NCBI GenBank assembly: GCA_022511205.1
Contig: JAFLRY010000006.1
Coordinates: 1-64,000 of the forward strand
DNA length: 64,000 nucleotides
Reading direction: 5' to 3'
Source: Eubacterium sp.
GTDB taxonomy: Bacteria; Bacillota; Clostridia; Oscillospirales; Acutalibacteraceae
The notes beneath the pieces are model-generated. The model was not told the origin of the DNA, made no database searches, and saw nothing but the letters and a program-made list of their open reading frames with translations. Positions 56,303 through 64,000 of the stretch are shown one piece after another (positions within the stretch are counted from its first letter, which is position 1; every line of letters starts with the position of its first letter). The position numbers were made by a program, and so were the translations under genes.

Positions 56303-58076
56303 TGTGTTTTCCTCCTTCCTCTTCCAAGCGCTGGAGATCGACCATATGGCGGTAATCGGGGCAGGTCTCGTAAAGCGCCTCGTGTGTGCCGACAGCCGCC
56401 ACCGCGCCGTCGTCTATGAAAATGATCTTATCCATCTGCTCAATAGTGGAGATACGGTGAGCGATAAGAATGGTGGTGCGCTCGGCATTGGAGGCGTGCA
56501 GATTTTCCAGAATCGTTCTCTCCGTCTTTGTATCTACGGCGGAAACCGAATCGTCCAAAATAAGGATAGGAGCGCTTTTTAAAAGCGCGCGGGCTATGGA
56601 GATGCGCTGCTTCTGTCCGCCTGAAACGGTAACGCCGCGTTCGCCCAAAACAGTCTCGTATCCGTCGGTAAACTCACGAATGTTGTCGTCCACATCAGCG
56701 AGAACGGCGGCATTTTCCACCGCTTCGCTCCCCGGATCGTCAACGGCAAAGGAAATGTTGTTTGCAATAGTATCGCTGAAAAGGAAATTGTCCTGCGGAA
56801 CGTAGGCAACGGCGGCGCGAACGTCACGGATAGGAACGGTGTTAACGTCCCTGCCGTCAATGAAAATCGTTCCGTCGGGCACGTTGTAGGTGCGCAGGAT
56901 AAGATCAACGATAGTTGTTTTACCCGCACCCGTTTTGCCGACGAGACCAACGCTTTCGCCTGCGTTGATTTTAAAAGAAACGTTGCGGAGAACGTCATAC
57001 TCTCCGTTTGGATAGCGGAAGGTGAGACCGCGAAACTCTATGTTACCCTTGACGTTTTGCAGAGGTGTAACGTCCTGACGGTCGATCACGTCCTGCTTAG
57101 CGTCCAAAAGCTCGCTGATGCGGTTTAGCGACGCCTTGCCGCGGCTCGTCATATCTATAAGCTCGGAAACTGCCATGATCGGCCATACGATGGCGTTGAA
57201 ATAGCCTATGTATTCCACCAGCTGACCGGCGTTGAACACTCCGCGATAGACGAGATAACCGCCGTAGCCAAGGATAATGCAGATAACGGATTCAACGAAC
57301 AGCGTAACGAAGGTTCGAAGAAGCAGAGAGGCGCGGGTGAAATCCACGTTGGCGATCTCGTTTTCACGGTTCAGCTTTTTGAAGGACCATAGCTCCTTGC
57401 CCTCTTTAACGAAGGCCTTTACAACGGCAATTCCGGAAAAGCTTTCCTGCGAGAAGTCGGAAAGCTTTGAGAATGCCGCCTGGCGGATATCCCATTTCTT
57501 CATCATATATCTGCCGATAACCGTGCTTGAGGCCAGCAAAAGCATCATCGGGATAAGGGAAAGCCCGGTGAGCAGGGGATTCATCTGCCACATTCTGAAG
57601 ATGGATAAACCGCCCAGTAGCAGGGCGTCAAACAGCATTAAAAGACCTGAGCCGTAACAGTCCTGCACCGTTTCAAGATCGTTGGTGAACAGGCTCATAA
57701 GGTCGCCGACCTTGTTCACCTGATAAAACTGCTGGGAAAGATCCTTGGCGTGGTCAAACATCTGATTGCGCAGATCGGTTTCCACCTTTATGGCAGAGCC
57801 GAAAAAGCAGATTCTCCACAGGAAGCGCCCCGACACCATAGCAAGAATAACTACGATCATCGGCATACAGATGCGATCCAGCAGGAAATTCATATCAAAG
57901 GGTACCCAAGCCCCGTCAATAAGCACGCCGTTATCGTTGATGCCGTTTATAACAAGCTGAAACAGGTTCGGCACCACCAGCTGCATATAGTCCACTACGG
58001 TCAGTGATACTATACCAAGCAGAAGCCAACCGGCGTATTTCAAGTAAAAGCGGTTGATATATTTACCGAAAATCAT
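56295..58076 (-). CDS. ABC transporter permease/ATP-binding protein (exporter half), overlaps partner
   Basis: GKTGAGKTT, VSGGQKQRISIARAL, LILDDSVSAVD. Confidence 0.92.
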   Translation of the reverse strand: MIFGKYINRFYLKYAGWLLLGIVSLTVVDYMQLVVPNLFQLVINGINDNGVLIDGAWVPFDMNFLLDRICMPMIVVILAMVSGRFLWRICFFGSAIKVETDLRNQMFDHAKDLSQQFYQVNKVGDLMSLFTNDLETVQDCYGSGLLMLFDALLLGGLSIFRMWQMNPLLTGLSLIPMMLLLASSTVIGRYMMKKWDIRQAAFSKLSDFSQESFSGIAVVKAFVKEGKELWSFKKLNRENEIANVDFTRASLLLRTFVTLFVESVICIILGYGGYLVYRGVFNAGQLVEYIGYFNAIVWPIMAVSELIDMTSRGKASLNRISELLDAKQDVIDRQDVTPLQNVKGNIEFRGLTFRYPNGEYDVLRNVSFKINAGESVGLVGKTGAGKTTIVDLILRTYNVPDGTIFIDGRDVNTVPIRDVRAAVAYVPQDNFLFSDTIANNISFAVDDPGSEAVENAAVLADVDDNIREFTDGYETVLGERGVTVSGGQKQRISIARALLKSAPILILDDSVSAVDTKTERTILENLHASNAERTTILIAHRISTIEQMDKIIFIDDGAVAAVGTHEALYETCPDYRHMVDLQRLEEEGGKHNA

Positions 58077-58269
58077 TGTGAACTCCTTTTTTTGTAAAAC
58101 GAATTATGATCGTATAATTCTGAGAGGCGTAAGGCTAAGTATATCATATGGATCGTTTGTATGCAATGTAATTTATTTATTGATTTTAAAAAAAGTATGT
58201 ACAACGAATAAAAAATAGTATATACTATCCTAACGTTTGAATTTTCGAGAAAGAATCCTTGGAGAAATA

Positions 58270-59655
58270 ATGACAAATATACATTTACACACGCATACGC
58301 ATCATCACCATTCGTCAAATGTTAAGGATATGACGGTGGGAAACCCATACAAGTTAATGGTAGGCTTCGCGTTGCCGATATTTTTCAGCGATCTCTTTCA
58401 GCAGCTGTATAACACGGCGGACGCGCTGATCGTCGGCAGATATTTGGGAACGGAGGCTCTTGCGGCAGTTACCTCCTCGGGAACGCTGATTTTTCTTATG
58501 TTCAGCTTTTTCGCGGGCGCGGCAATGGGCGGCGGTGTAGTTATCGCGAGATATTTCGGCGCGAACGATAAGGAACAGGTTTCTAAGGCGATCCATACGC
58601 TTCTGGCGTTCGGTATCGTCAGCGGAATTATCCTCACCGTGGCAGGCGTTGCGCTGACTCCCACGCTTCTCAAATGGATGAAAACCGATCCCGAGGTTCT
58701 CCCGCAGGCGGTGGAATATTTCCGTTTCTTTTTCTTGGGCGGACTTTCTATGGTGTTGTATAATATCTGCCGCAGTATTATGAACGCGCTGGGCAACAGC
58801 CGCAGACCGCTGTATTATCTGATATTCTCGTCGCTCCTCAACGTCACTCTTGATATTCTTTTCCTTGCGGTATTTCACTGGGGCGTATGGGCGGCAGCGG
58901 TGGCAACCGTTATATCTCAGCTGGCAAGCGTAGTGCTTTGTATGATATATCTGCTCAAAAAAGGCAATATCTTCACGGTTGAGCTGAAAAAGATACGCTT
59001 TCACAAGGCGCTTTTGCTGGAGATAATCCGCTACGGTCTGCCATCGGGAATTCAAAATTCCGTTATAGCGTTGGCAAACGTTGTCGTTCAGTCCCAGATA
59101 AACTCTTTCGGAAAGCTTGCAATGGCGGCATACGGAACTCACGCAAAGATCGAGGGCTTTGGCTTCCTGCCCATCACAAGCTTTAATATGGCTTGCACCA
59201 CGTTTATAAGCCAGAATCTCGGCGCAAAGCAATATGAGCGCACGAAAAAGGGCGCGCGCTTCAGCATCCTTTCGGCTATGATGTTGGCGGAGATGATCGG
59301 CGTATGCTCATATCTTCTGGCACCCCACCTTATCGGGTTGTTTGATAAAACGCCCGGAGTAATTGAGCTCGGCGTTCAGCAGGCAAGGACCGTGGCGCTT
59401 TTCTACTGCCTTTTGGCGTTTTCCCATTCGGTTGCCGCCGTCTGCCGCGGTGCGGGCAAGGCGTTTGTACCGATGTTCGTAATGCTGTCCGTCTGGTGCG
59501 TAATACGAATAATATATATCGTGCTTGTAACAAAGCTGGTCGGCAGGATAGAGCTTATCTACTGGGCATATCCGATAACCTGGTCTATCAGCTCGGTAAT
59601 ATATCTTATCTACTATCTGAAATCCGATTGGGTACACGGCTTTGAGAAAAAGTAA
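58270..59655 (+). CDS. MATE family efflux transporter with His-rich N-terminus
   Basis: MTNIHLHTHTHHHHSSNVKDMTVGNPYKLMVGFALPIFFSDLFQQLYNTADALIVGRYLG. Confidence 0.92.
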   Translation: MTNIHLHTHTHHHHSSNVKDMTVGNPYKLMVGFALPIFFSDLFQQLYNTADALIVGRYLGTEALAAVTSSGTLIFLMFSFFAGAAMGGGVVIARYFGANDKEQVSKAIHTLLAFGIVSGIILTVAGVALTPTLLKWMKTDPEVLPQAVEYFRFFFLGGLSMVLYNICRSIMNALGNSRRPLYYLIFSSLLNVTLDILFLAVFHWGVWAAAVATVISQLASVVLCMIYLLKKGNIFTVELKKIRFHKALLLEIIRYGLPSGIQNSVIALANVVVQSQINSFGKLAMAAYGTHAKIEGFGFLPITSFNMACTTFISQNLGAKQYERTKKGARFSILSAMMLAEMIGVCSYLLAPHLIGLFDKTPGVIELGVQQARTVALFYCLLAFSHSVAAVCRGAGKAFVPMFVMLSVWCVIRIIYIVLVTKLVGRIELIYWAYPITWSISSVIYLIYYLKSDWVHGFEKK

Positions 59656-59663
59656 ACAATGCA

Positions 59664-59697
59664 AAAACGGCAAACTTCTATTGAGGCTTGCCGTTTC
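59664..59697 (+). terminator. Terminator of MATE gene
   Basis: AAACGGCAA-acttctattgaggc-TTGCCGTTT then CTTT. Confidence 0.8.
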
Positions 59698-59737
59698 TTT
59701 ATGTCTTTCGTCTGTTCCATTCGAAAGAGCAAAAGAA

Positions 59738-59765
59738 ATAACCACCCGTTTGATGGGTGGTTATG
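59738..59765 (-). terminator. Terminator of hypB gene
   Basis: ATAACCACCC-gtttgat-GGGTGGTTAT; T-rich on minus strand. Confidence 0.8.
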
Positions 59766-59790
59766 ACCTGTGCGTTTTTGACGTGCTTTA

Positions 59791-60462
59791 TTATTCACCG
59801 TTCCATTCAGCGGTTTGCTGACGCAGCCAATTTTCCCATGCTTCGAAGCCTTCGCCGGTTTTGGCGGATACGGGGAAAATAGCCAGCTCGGGATTGCGCA
59901 TATGGGCGTATTCCACTACCTTTTCCATATCGAAATCGAAATACGGCAAAACGTCTATCTTGTTAATGATAAGCGCGTGGCAAATCTCAAACATAAGCGG
60001 ATATTTCAGCGGCTTATCGTGTCCCTCGGGAACGGAAAGGATCGCCACGTTTTTCGAAGCGCCCGTATCAAATTCCGCAGGACAAACAAGATTTCCAACG
60101 TTTTCCAATACCACTAAATCAAAATTCTCAGCGCCGATCTCACGAAGCCCCTGCTCCGTCATACCCGCGTCAAGATGGCACATACCGCCGGTGTGAATCT
60201 GTATGGATTTCGCGCCTGCGGCGGCGATCGTTTCCGCGTCCACGGTGGAATCAATATCCGCTTCCATAATTCCGATGCGCAGATCGTTTTTCAGATCGCT
60301 GATGGTGCGAACGAGGGTGGTTGTCTTGCCCGCTCCGGGGGAGGACATAAGATTCAGCAGAAACGTTTTATCAGCCTTTAGCTGACGTCGTACACGGTCA
60401 GCCTCCGCGTTGTTATCGGCAAAAACGCTTTGCTTAACTTCAATAACTCTAACCTTATCCAT
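59791..60462 (-). CDS. hypB: Hydrogenase/nickel maturation GTPase HypB
   Basis: LNLMSSPGAGKTTTLVRTI, HTGGMCHLDAGM, ENVGNLVCPAEFDTG, NKIDVLPY. Confidence 0.93.
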   Translation of the reverse strand: MDKVRVIEVKQSVFADNNAEADRVRRQLKADKTFLLNLMSSPGAGKTTTLVRTISDLKNDLRIGIMEADIDSTVDAETIAAAGAKSIQIHTGGMCHLDAGMTEQGLREIGAENFDLVVLENVGNLVCPAEFDTGASKNVAILSVPEGHDKPLKYPLMFEICHALIINKIDVLPYFDFDMEKVVEYAHMRNPELAIFPVSAKTGEGFEAWENWLRQQTAEWNGE

Positions 60463-60820
60463 CTGTTTCCTCCTGTTCCGGAACTTCAATTTCCTTTATC
60501 ATAAACTCGTTGCCGCGCAATAAATACGTTTTGTCACTGCCGCAATGGGGGCAGGTGCGCCCGTGCTCTACGGTGGCATACTCCCTGCCGCAATCCTCGC
60601 AAAAGGTTACGGCCGGGATCGTTTCAATTGCAAGCTCAGCGCCGCTCAGAAGCTCGGTTTTCGCGGAAGCCCACTTCCAGCAGTCAATAAGATAATGGGG
60701 AATGACCGTGGAAACCTCGCCCAGCTGCAGCGTTACTTTATTTATCTTCTTTACGTTATTTTCAGCCGCCGTATTTTCCAGCGTTCTTATAACGTGAAAT
60801 ACAACTCCAAGCTCGTGCAT
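60455..60820 (-). CDS. hypA: Nickel maturation factor HypA
   Basis: MHELGVVFHVIRTLE, CEDCGREY...CPHCGSD zinc site. Confidence 0.92.
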   Translation of the reverse strand: MHELGVVFHVIRTLENTAAENNVKKINKVTLQLGEVSTVIPHYLIDCWKWASAKTELLSGAELAIETIPAVTFCEDCGREYATVEHGRTCPHCGSDKTYLLRGNEFMIKEIEVPEQEETDG

Positions 60821-60822
60821 AA

Positions 60823-63600
60823 TTACTTCTTTTTGCCGAACTTGATTTTGATCGCCTGCTTTGCGGCATAGGGGAGAATACCCTTAAGTTTATCCTCAGC
60901 GGGGATCATCTTTGAGCATTCGGGATGATCGCGGTGAAGCTTAATAGCGTCGAATGCGCACTTGGTGGTGCAAACGCCGCAACCGATACACTTATTCGGA
61001 TCAACGATGGAAGCGCCGCAGGAAAGGCATCTTGCGGTCTCCTTCTTAACCTGCTCCTCTGTAAACGCAATGCGCTCGTCCTTGAAGCTCTTGCGAAGCG
61101 CCTCGTTGTAGCCTATGCGCTGACGGGGCGTATTGTCGAAGGTTTCCTCGTCGATCTTTATATCTTTCTTATCAAGCTCAATGAACTGACGGCGGTTTCT
61201 ACCTATCGTCAGGCTGGAATGGGGCTGTACGAATCTGTGAAGTGAGATCGCGCCCTCTTTACCTGCCGCGATAGCGTCAATAACGAACTTCTGACCGCTG
61301 TAGGAATCTCCGCCAACGAAAATATCGGGCTCTGCAGTCTGATAAGTAAGCGGATCAGCCTTAACCGTTCCGTTGGGATTGAATTCAACCTTCGTATCCT
61401 TCAAAAGCTCTTTCCAATCAACCTTAAGACCTATGCAATAAAGAACGGTGGAACACTCGGCTTCTTCAGTTTGGCTGTCGTCAAAGGTGGGCGCGAAGCG
61501 ACCCTCGGCGTCTTTAACGGAAAGGCACTTGCGGAAACGGATCCCCGTGCATTTGCCGTTTTCGGAAAGGATCTCGGTCTGTCCCCAACCGGCGTGGATC
61601 TCAATACCCTCGCGCTCACATTCGGAGCGATCCTCTTCGCCCATCGGCATATCTTCATAGCTCTCGAGGCAGTAGATCGATACGCTGTCAGCGCCGCATC
61701 GAACCGCCGTGCGGGCAACGTCTGCGCCGATATTTCCGCCGCCGATAACTACTACCTTGCCGGAAAGCTTTCCTTCGCCGCCGATGTTAATGGCACGTAT
61801 GAAATCTATACCTGCTACTACGCCCTGCGCGTCGTCGCCGGGAACGCCGAGCTTGCCGCCGCTCTGTAAACCGATGGCAACGTAAAAGCCCTTGTAGCCC
61901 TGCTCGCGAAGCTCAGCGATGGTTACGTCCTTACCTACTTCTACGCCGCAACGGAATTCAACGCCCATTTCGCGCAGAATGTCTATCTCAGCCTCAACAA
62001 CGTCCTTTTCAAGACGGAAATCGGGAATGCCGTTCATAAGCATACCGCCGGCTCTTGATTCCTTTTCGAAAACGGTGGGGCGGTAGCCTTTTTCAGCAAG
62101 ATAGAATGCGCAGGAAAGTCCTGCGGGACCGCCGCCGATGATGGCTATTTTTTCTTCAAATTCGCCAACGCTCTTCGGAATTACCTTTTCAGGTATGAAG
62201 CGCTTTTCCGCGTCAAGATCCTGCTGAGCGATAAAACGTTTTACCTCGTCTATAGCAACTGCCTCGTCGATCGTGCCGCGGGTGCAGGCATCCTCACAAC
62301 GGCGGTTACAAATGCGTCCGCATACTGCGGGGAAGGGGTTTTCTCTCTTGATAAGCTGAAGCGCTTCGGTGTATTTGCCCTGAGCCGCCAGCTTCAGATA
62401 GCCCTGAACAGCAATGTGCGCGGGGCAGGCGGTTTTACAGGGAGCAGTACCGGTATCGTGGCAGTTGATGCGGTTCTTATCGCGGTAATCCACGGTCCAC
62501 ATATGCTGACCCCACTTTTGCTCGGAGGGCAGAGGTTGACGGGGATAGGTGAATTCAGAGCCGTCGGAGTGGCAAAGCTTTTGACCGAGCTTTACAGCGC
62601 CGGCGGGGCAATACTCAACGCAACGTCCGCAGGCAACGCACTCGTTTTTATCAATGTGCGCAACATAAGCTGAGCGGGACATATTGGGTGTATTGAATAA
62701 CTGAGAGGTGCGAAGTCCGTAGCAAACGTTTACATTACAGTTACAGATCGCGAAAATCTTATCCTCGCCGTCAATATTGGTGATCTGATGAACGAAGCCG
62801 TTGTCTTCGCCTTTTTTGAAGATTTCCAACGCTTCCTCACGGGTTATGTAGCGGCCGCCCTTGTTGGTTTCAACAACGTAGTCTGCCATATCGCCCATTG
62901 CAACGCACCAGTCGTTAAAGTCATCGGCGCAGCCCTCGTCAAAGGTTCTGCGGGACATACGGCAGGAACAGGGAGAAGCGGCATACTTTCCGTCATACTT
63001 ATCAAGCCAGTGGGAGATATGCTCGATGGAAATGGATTTTTCCTCCATTGAGATCGCCTTCTCAACGGGGATAACGTGCATACCGATTCCCGCGCCTCCG
63101 GGAGGTACCATTGGGGTAACCTTCGTAAGAGGCAGGAAAGCCATACGCTCAAAGAATCTGCCCATCTCAGGATGTTTCTCCAAAATATCTCTGTTCATAT
63201 TTGAGAATTCACCGCTGCCGGGTACGTACATAGGAACTAACCAGCGCTTTTCATTATTGGGATTCTTTCCGTCAAGGTTTTCGCGGTTATATTCAAGTAT
63301 ACCCGTCCAGGACATATGTTCAAGCATTTTTTCAAGCTTCTCGGTTTCAATACCCGAAAGCTCCTGGATCTGCTTGAAGGTCTTGGGCTTACGAACGCCC
63401 AGCTTTAAAGCAAGCTCCGCTTCCTCATCGCTAACAAGTGTGGCGAGCGCCCAGTATTCGGGATCGTCCTTCGTGATCTTTTCAAGACCGAGCTTCTGAG
63501 GAATACGGTCTGTGATCATCTTGCCCAGCTTTGCGATGGACTCACGGAAAGGTCCGTCAACAACAAGACCTTCAGGTTTCGTAAAGAATAAGTCTGACAT
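60823..63600 (-). CDS. FAD/NAD(P)-dependent oxidoreductase (GltD-like) with N-terminal helical domain and multiple Fe-S motifs
   Basis: CVACGRCVEYCPAGAV, CGRICNRRCEDACTRG, AIIGGGPAGLSCAFYLAEKGYRPTVFEK, CIGCGVCTTKCAFDAI. Confidence 0.9.
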   Translation of the reverse strand: MSDLFFTKPEGLVVDGPFRESIAKLGKMITDRIPQKLGLEKITKDDPEYWALATLVSDEEAELALKLGVRKPKTFKQIQELSGIETEKLEKMLEHMSWTGILEYNRENLDGKNPNNEKRWLVPMYVPGSGEFSNMNRDILEKHPEMGRFFERMAFLPLTKVTPMVPPGGAGIGMHVIPVEKAISMEEKSISIEHISHWLDKYDGKYAASPCSCRMSRRTFDEGCADDFNDWCVAMGDMADYVVETNKGGRYITREEALEIFKKGEDNGFVHQITNIDGEDKIFAICNCNVNVCYGLRTSQLFNTPNMSRSAYVAHIDKNECVACGRCVEYCPAGAVKLGQKLCHSDGSEFTYPRQPLPSEQKWGQHMWTVDYRDKNRINCHDTGTAPCKTACPAHIAVQGYLKLAAQGKYTEALQLIKRENPFPAVCGRICNRRCEDACTRGTIDEAVAIDEVKRFIAQQDLDAEKRFIPEKVIPKSVGEFEEKIAIIGGGPAGLSCAFYLAEKGYRPTVFEKESRAGGMLMNGIPDFRLEKDVVEAEIDILREMGVEFRCGVEVGKDVTIAELREQGYKGFYVAIGLQSGGKLGVPGDDAQGVVAGIDFIRAINIGGEGKLSGKVVVIGGGNIGADVARTAVRCGADSVSIYCLESYEDMPMGEEDRSECEREGIEIHAGWGQTEILSENGKCTGIRFRKCLSVKDAEGRFAPTFDDSQTEEAECSTVLYCIGLKVDWKELLKDTKVEFNPNGTVKADPLTYQTAEPDIFVGGDSYSGQKFVIDAIAAGKEGAISLHRFVQPHSSLTIGRNRRQFIELDKKDIKIDEETFDNTPRQRIGYNEALRKSFKDERIAFTEEQVKKETARCLSCGASIVDPNKCIGCGVCTTKCAFDAIKLHRDHPECSKMIPAEDKLKGILPYAAKQAIKIKFGKKK

Positions 63601-63622
63601 AAATTTACTCCTTTCTAAAAAA

Positions 63623-63650
63623 CGCCGTATGCTCTTATAAGCCTACGGCG
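63623..63650 (-). terminator. Hairpin downstream of 3'-truncated-window membrane gene
   Basis: CGCCGTA-tgctcttataagcc-TACGGCG. Confidence 0.6.
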
Positions 63651-63671
63651 TATAATAATGTTGATATTCGA

Positions 63672-64000
63672 TTAAACTGCCTGGTCCTCTACGCGCTCCA
63701 TTGCTTCCTCAAAGTCCTTCGTTCCAACGAAAACGTCGTGCTTATAGGGATTTATATGCAGTTTCTTTGAACGCTTGATGATATAAGCAAGCGCCGCCGC
63801 GTTAACAAGGATAGAAGCGATCGCAACTAAGCCGCCCGCGCGGGGATCCGCAAGGGTCGGGTGAATTGCGGGATCCATGAAGCCGTCCGCATACAGTGAC
63901 GGGATAACGGAGAAGATGCTTGAATCCTGGAACAGCGGGAATACCTGAGCAAACATACACCAGGTTGCAAGCGTGTTGGCGCGGTTCTGGATCCAGCCGC
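63672..64000 (-). CDS. C-terminal part of an integral membrane protein; continues beyond window edge
   Basis: Frame stays open upstream of the listed Met (GWIQNRANTLATWCMFAQVF...); TM segment GGLVAIASILVNAAALAYIIK. Confidence 0.6.
   Translation of the reverse strand, partial: GWIQNRANTLATWCMFAQVFPLFQDSSIFSVIPSLYADGFMDPAIHPTLADPRAGGLVAIASILVNAAALAYIIKRSKKLHINPYKHDVFVGTKDFEEAMERVEDQAV

Noticed and set aside
58354-59232. 292-aa minus-strand ORF opposite the MATE gene
   Set aside because: Antisense shadow of a clear MATE coding frame; low-complexity charged composition, no recognisable domain or SD.

Overview
This 64 kb window is a chromosomal segment of a spore-forming Clostridia-like bacterium, inferred from the gerABC operon and the darA-holB-ricT block. 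No rRNA, tRNA, CRISPR array, IS element or prophage was recognised by eye. Main content: an oligopeptide ABC transporter (5' gene truncated by the window edge); a polysaccharide deacetylase; two MarR-headed loci (one with a MATE exporter); GPH-type MFS transporters; GH26, GH31, GH2 and DUF4838 glycan genes with nanA/nanE; DUF421/DUF4363 genes divergent from gerABC; citrate synthase; darA-holB-ricT plus a short ferredoxin missing from the ORF track; CarD; DnaJ; PAP2; hisC; rmuC; a two-gene ABC exporter; a MATE with a His-rich N-terminus; and a flavoprotein-hypA-hypB cluster. The strongest items for a second look are: (1) an AT-rich divergent locus of a small XRE repressor and an orphan membrane-anchored protein, with two near-identical 19-bp palindromes, one on the -35 of a near-consensus promoter; (2) an unlisted 50-aa secreted microprotein ORF divergent from citrate synthase, with a perfect 9-bp inverted repeat in the shared intergenic region; (3) four intergenic GTAAAG-N8-CTTTAC inverted repeats, all with exactly 8-nt loops and all at 3' ends of genes; (4) a long imperfect stem-loop element downstream of rmuC; (5) a GPH transporter fused to a ~330-aa charged tail with 11-residue repeats. 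No large, clearly novel multi-gene system was demonstrable from sequence alone. All family calls come from reading motifs, not from database searches.
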